A stretch of 17,499 bases of DNA from an uncultured Oscillospiraceae bacterium (GCA_900549945.1 URQJ01000021.1:1-17499); one strand, 5' to 3'; shown: positions 1 to 8,650, counted from the first letter of the stretch. The notes: generated from the sequence alone by a model not told the origin. Numbers and translations are program-made.

Positions 1-651
1 CCGGGCCCGGCTCCGGCCCTGGAGGAAGGGCCCGCGCCCCAGATCTCCGCCCCGGCGGAGCCTGAGCCTGAGGGAGAGGCAGCCCCCTGGCGCATCGCCG
101 GGGAGGTGCTGAACACCTACATCATCGTGGAACAGGGGGACACCATCCTGTTTATCGACAAGCACGCCGCGCACGAGCGGCTGCTCTACGAACAGTTAAA
201 AAGCCGGCGGCGCGAGGCTGCCGCGCAGACGCTGCTTTTGCCGGTGACGGTCACGCTCGACAAGGCGGAATACACCGCCGTGCTTTCAAACCTGCAAATA
301 TTTGCCGACGCGGGCTTCGACGTCGAGGATTTCGGCAGCGGCACGGTGCTCGTGCGTACGGCGCCGCTCAATCTGGACGGCGCGGACATCGAGGGCTCCG
401 TGCTCGAAATGGCCGGATACCTCGAGCAGAACCGCAGCGACGTGACGACGGAGCACATGGACTGGCTCTATCACAACATCGCCTGCCGTGCGGCGATTAA
501 AGGCGGCAGCGCATCGCGCCGCGAGGAGCTGATCGCGCTTGCCGAGCGGCTGGAGCAGAACCCCGAGGTGCGCTACTGCCCGCACGGCCGGCCGATCTAC
601 GTCATGCTGAAAAAGAAAATGCTCGAAAAGGAATTCGGGCGGCTCGGCTGA
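1..651 (+). CDS. mutL: DNA mismatch repair protein MutL, C-terminal part (5' end outside window)
   Basis: The reading frame is open from base 1, so the N-terminal GHKL ATPase is missing and only the linker and C-terminal dimerisation/endonuclease domain are seen. The first ~29 codons are a Pro/Ala/Glu-rich linker, then the domain opens with WRIAGEVLNTYIIVEQ. The endonuclease motif DQHA(X)2E(X)4E appears as DKHAAHERLLYE (from base 157), with Lys in place of Gln. Further metal-site motifs follow: ACRAAIKGG (about base 485) and CPHGRPI (about base 580). These mark a nicking-type MutL, as in Gram-positive bacteria without MutH. It acts after MutS recognises a mismatch, with the sliding clamp directing nicking. 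miaA follows after 19 nt, the common mutL-miaA order. Identification is firm; the true start is not visible. Confidence 0.96.
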   Translation, partial: PGPAPALEEGPAPQISAPAEPEPEGEAAPWRIAGEVLNTYIIVEQGDTILFIDKHAAHERLLYEQLKSRRREAAAQTLLLPVTVTLDKAEYTAVLSNLQIFADAGFDVEDFGSGTVLVRTAPLNLDGADIEGSVLEMAGYLEQNRSDVTTEHMDWLYHNIACRAAIKGGSASRREELIALAERLEQNPEVRYCPHGRPIYVMLKKKMLEKEFGRLG

Positions 652-670
652 TCGAAAGGGAGGAACGGCT

Positions 671-1648
671 TTGGAAAATAAAATCAAGCTCCTTGCCGTA
701 TGCGGCCCGACGGCCTCGGGCAAAACGGCGCTTTCTATCGCGCTCGCGAAGGCGCTTGGCGGCGAGATCGTGTCGTGCGATTCCATGCAGATTTACCGCG
801 GCATGGAGATCGGCACGGCGAAGCCCACGCCCGCGGAGATGGACGGCGTCCCGCACCATCTGCTCGGTTTTCTCGAGCCCTCGGCGGCCTTCAGCGCCGC
901 CGATTATACGCAGCTCGCCGCCGAGGCGGTTCGCGGGATCGTATTGCGCGGGCATATACCGCTGCTCGTCGGCGGCACCGGGCTGTATGCCCGCGCGCTG
1001 CTGCGCGGCATGTCCTTTCCCGAGGAGAGCTGCGACGAGGCGGTGCGTGCCGCCTTGTACGACGCGTATGCTGCGGACGGTATTGAGCCGCTTTACGAGC
1101 GCCTGCGGACGCTCGACCCCGAAGCTGCGGCGCAGATTCACCCGAACAACACGAAGCGCGTGATTCGCGCGCTCGAATACTGCACCACGACAGGCGGCCT
1201 GTTTTCCGAGCAGGCAAAGGCCTCCCAAACGGCGGCTTCGCCCTACGATTACAGGATGCTCTGCCTCTCCTGCCGCGACCGCGAGGCACTGTACGCGCGC
1301 ATCAACCGCCGCGTCGATCAGATGCTCGAGGATGGGCTTCTCGAGGAGGCGTGCCGGTATTTCGAGCAGTGCGGCACAAGCGCCGGCACCTCGGCGCAGG
1401 CCATCGGCTACAAGGAGCTGCGCCCGTATTTTGAGGGGCGCAGCACGCTTGCAGAGGCGGTGGAAAACATCAAAAAGGAGACGCGCCGTTATGCGAAACG
1501 GCAGCTCACATGGTTTAGGCGCGAGGAAAATACGGTGTGGCTTTATACGGATGATTACCCGGATGCGGCCGCGCTGTATGAGGCGGCCTTGGAGATCGCG
1601 GCGGAGCATTTTGCCGGCGGTCCCTGTGAAAGGAAGAGTGCGCGATGA
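671..1648 (+). CDS. miaA: tRNA dimethylallyltransferase MiaA
   Basis: MiaA transfers a dimethylallyl group from DMAPP to N6 of A37 in tRNAs that read UNN codons, giving i6A, which stabilises codon-anticodon pairing. The protein is 325 residues, a usual length. The P-loop GPTASGKT is at residues 12-19, followed by VSCDSMQIYRGMEIGTAKP (the conserved SxDSxQxY block) and GGTGLYARALLRG. Near the C-terminus is AIGYKEL, also typical. The start is a TTG, chosen because a good ribosome-binding site (AAAGGGAGGA, 656-665) sits just upstream and homologues begin close to this P-loop. The stop overlaps the next gene's ATG (ATGA, 1645-1648), which implies translational coupling. Confidence 0.97.
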   Translation: MENKIKLLAVCGPTASGKTALSIALAKALGGEIVSCDSMQIYRGMEIGTAKPTPAEMDGVPHHLLGFLEPSAAFSAADYTQLAAEAVRGIVLRGHIPLLVGGTGLYARALLRGMSFPEESCDEAVRAALYDAYAADGIEPLYERLRTLDPEAAAQIHPNNTKRVIRALEYCTTTGGLFSEQAKASQTAASPYDYRMLCLSCRDREALYARINRRVDQMLEDGLLEEACRYFEQCGTSAGTSAQAIGYKELRPYFEGRSTLAEAVENIKKETRRYAKRQLTWFRREENTVWLYTDDYPDAAALYEAALEIAAEHFAGGPCERKSAR

Positions 1649-2949
1649 ACAACCCTTTAATTCGAAAAATCGGCGCGACCGCAGTTGCGGTTTTGCTTTT
1701 GATATATGTCGGCTATCAGGTGTATCTCAGCCAGTATACCGGCCTCAAAACGGAGGCGGCTACGTATTCGACCGTTTCGGAATCGATCGATACGACAGGC
1801 TTTATCATACGCGACGAGGAGGTTATCAGCTCGAGCTACAGCGGTGTGCTCAACTACACGGTGGACGACGGCGAAAAGGTCGCCGAGGGCGGTGCGATCG
1901 CGGAAATCTACCCGACGGAGGAGGACGCCGCCGTGCAGAACCGCATCGCGCGCATCGATGACGAGCTGAACCGCCTTTCGGCGCTCGAAACGCCGAGCGA
2001 TTCCACTGCGTCGAATCCCAAGCTGATCGGAAGTCAGATCAGCAAAAAAATCACCTCGATTTTGGGCGCGCTGAAATCCGGCTCGATGTCCGACGTGACG
2101 GACGAGCGGAACGATTTGCAGCTTCTGCTCAGCCAGCGTCAAGTGGTGACCGGAAAGGAATCGAGCGGCGACTATGCCGCGCACGTCAACGAGCTGCACG
2201 AGGAGCGCATCGCGCTCACGCAGTCGGCCTCCGCGAGCATCGGCACGGTTTCGTCGCCTGCTGCGGGGTACTTCATCCGCTCGGTGGACGGCTATGAAAA
2301 CGCCGTTTCGCTCGACGGCGTCACCTCGCTTTCCGTGAGCGATGTGCGCGCGCTGGAGGAAGAGGAGCCTGCCGGCACGGATACGGAGAGCATCGGCAAG
2401 GTCGCAAAGGATTTCAACTGGTATATCGCCTGCATTTTGACGGAGAACGATCTCGTGCGGCTCGACCGCACGACGAAGGTCACCGTGGAAATGCCTTTCG
2501 CAACGGTGGAGCAGATCCCGGCGGAGGTCGTGAAGATCAACCGGGACAGCGAAACGGGCGAGGCCGCCGTGATCCTCAAATGCACGTATATGAACAGCGA
2601 CCTCGCCTCGGCGCGCATGGAAACGCTGCGCATCAATATCAGCAGCTATTCGGGCGTGCTTGTGCCGGAAAGTGCCGTTCATTTTGCAGACGTTGTGGCG
2701 CATGAGACGGATGAGGACGGCAACGAGGTCGATGTGACCTACGAAAACATCCGGGGCGTTTATGTAAAATCCGGCAGCCGGCTCCGCTTCGTGCAGATTT
2801 TCAGCGATGCGACGATCAACGGCTACGCGATCTGCAAGGTCAGCCTTTCGACGGAGGAGCGCGAACAGCTTGTGACGGGCGACACCATTCAGCTTTACGA
2901 CGAGGTCGTCGTGGAAGGGACGGATCTATATGACGGAAAAATGCTCTGA
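1645..2949 (+). CDS. HlyD-like membrane-anchored protein (function unknown)
   Basis: This 434-residue protein has a single N-terminal membrane segment (about residues 10-28) and a large extracytoplasmic part. Residues ~48-90 resemble a biotinyl/lipoyl-like half-motif of HlyD-type adaptors (GFIIRDEEVI...SGVLNYTVDDGEKVAEGGAIAEIY). A charged helical stretch at ~95-200 looks like the hairpin of such adaptors, and the C-terminal part is beta-rich. HlyD-family proteins usually couple an inner-membrane transporter to an outer layer, but no ABC or MFS transporter gene is adjacent. The gene sits between miaA and yggS, overlapping the next gene by 20 nt, inside a division cluster. That suggests an envelope or division role, which is inference only. 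Domain assignment is moderate; function is not known. Confidence 0.72.
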   Translation: MNNPLIRKIGATAVAVLLLIYVGYQVYLSQYTGLKTEAATYSTVSESIDTTGFIIRDEEVISSSYSGVLNYTVDDGEKVAEGGAIAEIYPTEEDAAVQNRIARIDDELNRLSALETPSDSTASNPKLIGSQISKKITSILGALKSGSMSDVTDERNDLQLLLSQRQVVTGKESSGDYAAHVNELHEERIALTQSASASIGTVSSPAAGYFIRSVDGYENAVSLDGVTSLSVSDVRALEEEEPAGTDTESIGKVAKDFNWYIACILTENDLVRLDRTTKVTVEMPFATVEQIPAEVVKINRDSETGEAAVILKCTYMNSDLASARMETLRINISSYSGVLVPESAVHFADVVAHETDEDGNEVDVTYENIRGVYVKSGSRLRFVQIFSDATINGYAICKVSLSTEEREQLVTGDTIQLYDEVVVEGTDLYDGKML

Positions 2950-3658
2950 TCCACGCCTTGCCTGCGTGGAGGAAAACTATAAGGCCATCGCAGAGCGCGT
3001 CGCGCGGGCCGCGGTGCGTTCCGGCCGGCGGCCCGAGGACGTGACGCTGCTGGCGGCGACTAAAACGGTGCCGCCGGCGTACATCAACCACGCGATTGCC
3101 TGCGGCCTGCGCTGCATCGGCGAAAACCGCGTGCAGGAGCTTCTCGAGAAATACGATCAGATCGATTGGTCAAAGGGCGTAACAGGCCATATGATCGGCC
3201 GCCTGCAAACGAATAAGGTGAAATACATTGTCGATAAGGTCGCCTGTATCCAATCGGTCGATTCCATAAAGCTTGCCGGGGAAATTTCAAGGCTTTCCGT
3301 AAAGACGGGGCGCAGGATGCCGGTGCTCGTGGAGGTCAATATCGGCGGAGAGGAGAACAAGGGCGGTGTTCCGCCGGAGAAGATTTATGAATTTTTGGAA
3401 GAGATTTCCGGTTTTCCCGGTATTCAGGTCGAGGGGCTGATGGCAATTCCCCCGATTTGTGCCGATAAAACCGCACTTTGCAATTATTTTTCTGGAATGC
3501 AGCAATATTTTATTGACATTGGGGCGAAAAGAATAGATAATGTAAGTATGAATTGCCTGTCGATGGGCATGTCATCCGATTATGAGGAGGCGATTCTTTG
3601 CGGCGCCACAATGGTCCGCGTCGGCTCCGCTTTATTTGGTCAGAGAATTTATCCTTAA
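2930..3658 (+). CDS. yggS: YggS/PROSC family pyridoxal-phosphate homeostasis protein
   Basis: The 242-residue protein has the whole fold-type III barrel of the YggS/YlmE/PLPBP family, which binds PLP but has no known catalytic activity and buffers vitamin B6. Family motifs are in order: LLAATKTVPP (the Lys that holds PLP), IGENRVQE, HMIGRLQTNK, VNIGGEENKGG, EGLMAIPP and LSMGMSSDYEEAI, then GATMVRVGSALFG. The ATG at 2930 has GGAAGGGA (2913-2920) 9 nt upstream and lies inside the 3' end of the HlyD-like gene. In many Gram-positive genomes this gene immediately precedes sepF, as here. The last ~150 nt are noticeably AT-richer than the rest of the gene and carry a promoter-like sequence. Confidence 0.95.
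   Translation: MTEKCSDPRLACVEENYKAIAERVARAAVRSGRRPEDVTLLAATKTVPPAYINHAIACGLRCIGENRVQELLEKYDQIDWSKGVTGHMIGRLQTNKVKYIVDKVACIQSVDSIKLAGEISRLSVKTGRRMPVLVEVNIGGEENKGGVPPEKIYEFLEEISGFPGIQVEGLMAIPPICADKTALCNYFSGMQQYFIDIGAKRIDNVSMNCLSMGMSSDYEEAILCGATMVRVGSALFGQRIYP
3513..3541 (+). promoter_or_regulatory. Intragenic sigma-A-type promoter upstream of sepF
   Basis: TTGACA (3513-3518, perfect -35) is separated by 17 nt from GATAAT (3536-3541, 5 of 6 for -10). It lies within the 3' end of yggS, about 140 nt upstream of the sepF ATG, in a locally AT-rich stretch of an otherwise GC-rich gene. It would allow sepF, ylmH and divIVA to be expressed independently of the upstream genes. Predicted start of transcription is near 3548. 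This is a pattern match and has not been tested. Confidence 0.6.
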
Positions 3659-3678
3659 ACTTTGGAGGTAATGATAGA

Positions 3679-4146
3679 ATGGCAGGTTTGGTTGAGAAGC
3701 TTCAGAAGATGTGGAATCCGCCGGACGACGAGTACGATGATTACTACGACGAGGAGCCCGCAAGCGCGGGCGCGTCCTACGACGACCGCGAGGAAGCGGC
3801 CGCGCCGCGCCGCACAGCATTCTCATCGGGTTCGTCGAGCCGCGTCGTGAACATCAACTCGAGGGCGCATGTGCAGGTTGTCGTTTTCCGCCCGATTTCC
3901 TTCGGCGAGGAGACGCGCGCCATTGCCGATGAGCTGAATAACAAGCATACGGTGATTCTGAACCTCGAGAAAACGCAGAAGGACGAATCGAGACGCATTC
4001 TCGATTTCCTCAGCGGCGTCGCTTACGCAAACGACGGCAAGATTAAGCGCGTTTCCACGAGCACGTTCATCATCACGCCGTACAATGTGGATCTGAGCGG
4101 CGACGAGGTGATGGACGAGCTGGAGCAGAACGGCGTTTACTTCTGA
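3679..4146 (+). CDS. sepF: Cell division protein SepF
   Basis: SepF (155 residues) bundles and anchors FtsZ filaments to the membrane at the division site. The N-terminus MAGLVEKLQKMW is an amphipathic membrane-binding helix, as expected. It is followed by an acidic, disordered linker (residues ~14-50, rich in D, E, Y, A), then the SepF core (~55-150) with VVVFRPISFGEETRAIADEL, VILNLEKTQKDESRRILDFLSG and FIITPYNVDL. The start is the ATG at 3679 with GGAGGT at 3664-3669; an ATG at 3671 is out of frame, and longer in-frame extensions run into yggS without homology. The stop overlaps ylmH as TGATG. Expression may come from the promoter inside yggS. Confidence 0.95.
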   Translation: MAGLVEKLQKMWNPPDDEYDDYYDEEPASAGASYDDREEAAAPRRTAFSSGSSSRVVNINSRAHVQVVVFRPISFGEETRAIADELNNKHTVILNLEKTQKDESRRILDFLSGVAYANDGKIKRVSTSTFIITPYNVDLSGDEVMDELEQNGVYF

Positions 4147-4892
4147 TGAACGGCGACGAGCGAAAGTTGCTGGAGGCAAGGCTTGCGGACTGCGTGCGGC
4201 TTGGGGAAAAACGCCCCGCCTTTCTGGGCTTTCTGGAATTATCGGAGCGCGCGGAGGCGGAAGCGTATCTGCGCCGTGCCCGCGCGGAAAACTGGTGCTT
4301 TTTCGGCGGCTGGGAGGATGCGGAGCGCGTGATGCTCGGCGTTTTTCCCGATTATCTGGAGGCAGACGCGTCGCTTTTCCCGCTTCTCGGGCTGACCGTC
4401 CGCTTTCGGAAACAGGATACACTTTCACACCGGGACTTTCTCGGCTCCTTCATGGCACAGGGCGTTGTCCGCGCTTCGGTCGGCGACATCCTCGTGGAGG
4501 CGGGCCGTGCGGTCCTGTTTGTGAAAACAGAGCTTGCGCCGCATTTTTTGTCGCAGATTGAAAAGATCGGCCGCGTCGGCGTGCAGGTCAGCGAGGGATT
4601 TGAAACGCCGCTTCCGGCGGCGCACAAATTCCAGCCGGTCGGCGGCGTGGTCGCTTCGGAGCGGCTGGACTGTCTCGTCGCTCTGCTTGCAGGCGCCGGC
4701 CGCGAAAAGGCCGCGCAGATGATCGCCGGCGGCTTTGTGTCGGTCAATCACAGGGAAACCCTTTCCGCTTCGGCGCGCATCGCTTCCGGTGACGTCATTT
4801 CGATCCGCCGCTGCGGAAGGTTTATCGTAGATGCGCTTGGCCCGAAAACCAAAAAGGGCCGGCTGTCTATACAGTGCAGGAAATACATATAG
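4146..4892 (+). CDS. ylmH: YlmH family S4-domain RNA-binding protein
   Basis: This 248-residue protein matches the YlmH family: an N-terminal region with the PDYLEAD and HRDFLGSFMAQGV...VGDI blocks, and a C-terminal S4 RNA-binding domain at about residues 175-240 (SERLDCLVALLAGAGREKAA...GFVSVNHRETLS...SGDVISIRRCGRF). YlmH in Bacillus has been linked to ribosome rescue and quality control, and the gene is almost always between sepF/ylmG and divIVA. Start and upstream stop share bases (TGATG), so translation is probably coupled to sepF. Its last codon runs into the divIVA ribosome-binding site. Confidence 0.93.
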   Translation: MNGDERKLLEARLADCVRLGEKRPAFLGFLELSERAEAEAYLRRARAENWCFFGGWEDAERVMLGVFPDYLEADASLFPLLGLTVRFRKQDTLSHRDFLGSFMAQGVVRASVGDILVEAGRAVLFVKTELAPHFLSQIEKIGRVGVQVSEGFETPLPAAHKFQPVGGVVASERLDCLVALLAGAGREKAAQMIAGGFVSVNHRETLSASARIASGDVISIRRCGRFIVDALGPKTKKGRLSIQCRKYI

Positions 4893-4902
4893 GAGGCTTA
4901 CC

Positions 4903-5808
4903 ATGTTATCGATCAAGGACATTCAAGAAGTCAGCTTCAGAAAATCGAATTTTTCCGGATACAATTCGGATGACGTAGATCAGTTTATCGACGAAGTGCT
5001 GGAAACGGTCACCGCGCTTGCAAAGGAAAATGCAGAGGCAAAGACGCGCACGACGGACAATGGCTCGCGCGTCAGCGAGCTTGCGGCTAAGAATGCGGAG
5101 CTGCAGGAAAAGCTTTCTATTCTGGCGGAGAAAATCGAGGCGTACCGCGCCGACGAGGACGGAATCAAGGATGCGATCCTCAGTGCCCAGCGCCTCGGCA
5201 ATGCTTCGCTGCGCGAGGCCAAGGCCAAGGCGGAGGCGATCGTATCCGACGCGAACGCGCGGGCGGAGAAGATCGTGAACGACGCGCGCGCAAAGTCGCA
5301 GAACCTCGTTGAATCCTATAAATCGCAGATTGCGGACAAGGAAAAGGAACTCGAAATGATGAAGCGCGAGGTCACGGCTTTCCGCGCCTCGCTCTACGAG
5401 ATCTACCGCTCGCATATCGCCGTGATTGAGAAGATCCCGGAATATGATTTTGACGATGAGGCGGAGGAAATCGTTTCCGCGCCGGCCGAGCCGCGCATCA
5501 GCTATATCCCGCAGCCTGTCGAGGAGCCGGAGGAAGAGGAGGAGATCCCCGTTCCGGCCGCCGCACAGGAGGAGGAAGAGCCCGCTCCGGCAGCCGAGCC
5601 TGCACCCGCACCGGTTGCTGCGCCTGCGCCGCAGACCTACGACAAGGACGATTACATCAAAGAGCAGTTCAACGGCATCGGCCTTGACCTGAATGCCTAC
5701 GCCGACATTCCGGAGACGCTGCAGAAGGAAAAGGAATCGCTTTTCAGCACGCTTGAGTTCGGCATAGAGGATACGACCAAGAAAAAAGGAAAGTTTAAGA
5801 GAAGATAA
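4903..5808 (+). CDS. divIVA: DivIVA-family polar/septal coiled-coil protein
   Basis: DivIVA proteins sense negative membrane curvature at poles and septa and recruit partners for division, polar growth or chromosome anchoring. The protein is 301 residues. The N-terminal lipid-binding module (residues 1-30: IQEVSFRKSNFSGYNSDDVD followed by QFID) is typical. A long heptad-rich coiled coil follows (~30-180). Residues ~195-245 form a Pro/Glu/Ala-rich low-complexity linker (EEPEEEEEIPVPAAAQEEEE and PAPAPVAAPAP), then a short structured tail ending in the basic run KKKGKFKRR. The ATG at 4903 has an ideal AGGAGG at 4891-4896; an upstream in-frame ATG would lie inside ylmH. The acidic/proline linker is longer than in Bacillus DivIVA and probably disordered. 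Confidence 0.94.
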   Translation: MLSIKDIQEVSFRKSNFSGYNSDDVDQFIDEVLETVTALAKENAEAKTRTTDNGSRVSELAAKNAELQEKLSILAEKIEAYRADEDGIKDAILSAQRLGNASLREAKAKAEAIVSDANARAEKIVNDARAKSQNLVESYKSQIADKEKELEMMKREVTAFRASLYEIYRSHIAVIEKIPEYDFDDEAEEIVSAPAEPRISYIPQPVEEPEEEEEIPVPAAAQEEEEPAPAAEPAPAPVAAPAPQTYDKDDYIKEQFNGIGLDLNAYADIPETLQKEKESLFSTLEFGIEDTTKKKGKFKRR

Positions 5809-5837
5809 ATCACCAGAAAGGCACGGTTTCAGCTACC

Positions 5838-8639
5838 ATGGACTATAAAAGCACATTGAATCTTCCGAAAACCGACTTTGCGATGCAGGCCGGGCTTCCG
5901 AAAAGGGAGCCTGAAATGCTCGAGAAGTGGTATGCGGATCACGTTTACGAGACGGTACTTGAGAAAAACGAGGGCAAGCCGCTGTTCGTTCTGCACGACG
6001 GCCCCCCGTATGCAAACGGCGACGTGCACCTCGGCACCGCATTGAACAAGACGCTCAAGGATTTCATTGTCCGCTACAAGAACATGAGCGGCTTTAAGGC
6101 GCCGTACGTTCCCGGCTGGGACACGCACGGCCTGCCGACGGAGCTCAAGGCGAGAAAGAAAGCCGGCGTTTCAAACGCATCGGTGATCTCGGACGTGGAG
6201 CTGCGCCAGCTCTGCCGCGAGTTTGCACTCGGCTACCTCGACGAGCAGCGCAATTCCTTCAAGCGTCTCGGCGGCATCGGCGAATGGGATAACCCCTACA
6301 TCACGCTGCTCAAGGATTTTGAGGCGAAACAGATCGAAATCTTCTCCGAGATGGCGACGAAGGGCTTTATCTACAAGGGCCTGAAGCCGGTCTACTGGTG
6401 CCCGGAGTGTGAGACGGCGCTCGCCGAAGCGGAAATCGAATATGCGGAGGACCCGTGCCACTCCATTTACGTCAAATTCCGCGTGACGGACGACAAGGGG
6501 CTGCTCACGAAGCTCGGCGCCAAGCTCGAAAATACGTATTTCGTGATCTGGACGACGACGACATGGACACTGCCGGCAAACGTCGCGATCTGTGTCGGCC
6601 CTGAATTTGAATATGCGCTCGTGAAAGCCGGCGGCGAATGCTACGTCATGGCGTCGGCCCTTGTGGAATCCGCCATGCAGGCCGCAGGCAAGGCCGATTA
6701 TGAGGTGCTCGGCACGCTCAAGGGCAGCGAGCTCGAATATATGAAGACGGCGCACCCGTTCCTCGACCGCACGTCGCTCGTCATCGTCGGCGATCACGTC
6801 ACGCTTGAAAGCGGCACAGGCTGCGTCCACACGGCTCCCGGCCACGGCGTGGAGGACTACGACGTCTGCCACAACCATTACCCGGAGATCCCGGTCGTCG
6901 TGCCTGTGGACAGCCACGGCAGAATGACCGCGGAGGCCGGCGATTTTGTCGCGGGGCTGACGACGGACGAGGCAAACAAGGTGATCGCCGCGCGTCTCGA
7001 GGAGACGGGCAATCTGTTCGCCCTGCAGAAGATCATCCACCAGTACCCGCACTGCTGGCGCTGCAAGACGCCGGTGCTGTTCCGCGCGACGGAGCAGTGG
7101 TTCTGCTCTGTCGATGCGATCAAGGAGCAGGCGCTCGAGGCCATCAAGGGCGTCAAGTGGATCCCGGGCTGGGGCGAGGACCGTATTTCCTCGATGGTGC
7201 GCGACCGCAACGACTGGTGCATCTCGCGCCAGCGCCGCTGGGGCGTTCCGATCCCGATCTTCTACTGCAAGGACTGCGGCGAGCCTCTGATCTCGAAGGC
7301 GGCCATGCAGGCTGTCGCCGATCTCTTCCGCGCGGAGGGCTCAGACGCTTGGTATGCAAAGGACGCGGCGGAAATCCTGCCCGCGGGCTTTAAGTGCGAA
7401 AAGTGCGGCTGCACCACGTTTACGAAGGAGCGCGACATCATGGACGTCTGGTTTGATTCCGGCGTCACGCACGCCGCCGTCTGCGACGAGCGCGATTCGC
7501 TCCATTGGCCGGCCGACCTCTATCTCGAGGGCGCCGACCAGTACCGCGGCTGGTTCCAATCCTCGCTACTGACGTCGATCGCATGGCGCGGTAAGGCGCC
7601 GTATAAGGCGGTTGCCACACACGGCTGGGTCGTCGACGGACAGGGCAGAGCGATGCACAAGTCGCTCGGCAACGGCATTCTGCCGAAGGAGATCGTCGAC
7701 AAATACGGCGCGGATATTCTGCGCCTGTGGGTCGCCTCCTCCGACTACCACGCGGATATCCGTATTTCACCGGAAATCCTCAAGCAGCTTTCCGACGCTT
7801 ACCGCAAGATCCGCAACACGGCGCGGTACATCCTCGGCAATCTCTCCGATTTTGATCCGGACACAAACAGCGTTCCGGTTTCCGATATGCTTTCGATTGA
7901 TAAATGGGCGCTCAACCGGCTGGACAGCCTGATCTTCAAGGTGCGCGAGGGCTACGAGGCGCTCGAGTTCCATCAGGCGTACCACGCGATCCATAACTTC
8001 TGCGTCGTCGATATGTCGAACTTCTACCTCGACGTGATCAAGGACCGCCTGTATACCGATAAAAAAGACTCCACGGCGCGCCGTGCCGCGCAGACGGCGA
8101 TGTATATCATCCTTGATGCGATGACGCGCCTGATCGCGCCGATCCTTGCGTTCACTTCCGACGAAATCTGGCAGAGCATGCCGCACGGCAGCGACTGCGA
8201 CGCGCGCCATGTCGTTTACAACCAGATGCCGGAGCTCGTCAGCGTACGCACCGGCGAGGCGGTTTCCGAGGAATTCGTCGCCCGCTGGGATAAGATCCAT
8301 GAGATCCGCGACGTCGTCAAGAAGGCGCTCGAAAACGCCCGCGCAGAAAAGCAGATCGGCGCTTCGCTCGACGCGAAGGTCACGCTCTACTGCACCGGCG
8401 AGCTGTACGGCTTCTTAAAGTCGGTCGAGCCGGAGCTTTCCACGGTGTTCATCGTCTCCGCGACGGAGATTGTTGACGGCGAAGGCGGCACGCATACGGA
8501 TGAGGCGCTGGGGCTTTCGGTGCTCGTCGAAAAGGCATCGGGTGAAAAGTGTATGCGCTGCTGGTGCTACTCCGATACGGTCGGCACAGATCCGGCGCAT
8601 CCCGACCTGTGCGAGCGCTGTGCGAGGGTGCTTTCATAA
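5838..8639 (+). CDS. ileS: Isoleucyl-tRNA synthetase
   Basis: IleRS charges tRNA-Ile and edits misactivated valine. The 933-residue length fits the bacterial form. N-terminal landmarks are HDGPPYANGDVHLGTALNK (the HIGH signature as HLGT) and GWDTHGLPTE. The CP1 editing domain includes WTTTTWTLPANVAI and TGCVHTAPGHG. The second half of the Rossmann core carries DVWFDSGVTHA and GRAMHKSLGN (the KMSKS loop as MHKS). A zinc ribbon lies at YCKDCG...CEKCGC, and the C-terminal zinc finger is CMRCWCYS...LCERC. The two signature variants occur where the canonical motifs are expected and do not suggest inactivity. Only 29 nt separate it from divIVA, so there is no room for a T-box leader. The ribosome-binding site (AGAAAGG, ~5815) is weak and rather distant. 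Confidence 0.97.
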   Translation: MDYKSTLNLPKTDFAMQAGLPKREPEMLEKWYADHVYETVLEKNEGKPLFVLHDGPPYANGDVHLGTALNKTLKDFIVRYKNMSGFKAPYVPGWDTHGLPTELKARKKAGVSNASVISDVELRQLCREFALGYLDEQRNSFKRLGGIGEWDNPYITLLKDFEAKQIEIFSEMATKGFIYKGLKPVYWCPECETALAEAEIEYAEDPCHSIYVKFRVTDDKGLLTKLGAKLENTYFVIWTTTTWTLPANVAICVGPEFEYALVKAGGECYVMASALVESAMQAAGKADYEVLGTLKGSELEYMKTAHPFLDRTSLVIVGDHVTLESGTGCVHTAPGHGVEDYDVCHNHYPEIPVVVPVDSHGRMTAEAGDFVAGLTTDEANKVIAARLEETGNLFALQKIIHQYPHCWRCKTPVLFRATEQWFCSVDAIKEQALEAIKGVKWIPGWGEDRISSMVRDRNDWCISRQRRWGVPIPIFYCKDCGEPLISKAAMQAVADLFRAEGSDAWYAKDAAEILPAGFKCEKCGCTTFTKERDIMDVWFDSGVTHAAVCDERDSLHWPADLYLEGADQYRGWFQSSLLTSIAWRGKAPYKAVATHGWVVDGQGRAMHKSLGNGILPKEIVDKYGADILRLWVASSDYHADIRISPEILKQLSDAYRKIRNTARYILGNLSDFDPDTNSVPVSDMLSIDKWALNRLDSLIFKVREGYEALEFHQAYHAIHNFCVVDMSNFYLDVIKDRLYTDKKDSTARRAAQTAMYIILDAMTRLIAPILAFTSDEIWQSMPHGSDCDARHVVYNQMPELVSVRTGEAVSEEFVARWDKIHEIRDVVKKALENARAEKQIGASLDAKVTLYCTGELYGFLKSVEPELSTVFIVSATEIVDGEGGTHTDEALGLSVLVEKASGEKCMRCWCYSDTVGTDPAHPDLCERCARVLS

Positions 8640-8650
8640 AAAATAACGCT

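Noticed and set aside
602..1609. Long minus-strand open frame opposite miaA (335 codons), and similar long ones at 1657-2703, 6171-7052 and 9143-10363
   Set aside because: Each lies opposite a well-identified gene; compositions are Arg/His/Ala-rich as in antisense shadows of GC-rich genes, and no domains are recognisable.
4831..4902. Upstream in-frame extension of divIVA (24 codons)
   Set aside because: It lies inside ylmH, whereas the ATG at 4903 has an ideal AGGAGG and the protein then begins at the conserved DivIVA N-terminus.
5809..5837. T-box leader for ileS
   Set aside because: The gap is only 29 nt, too short for any T-box.
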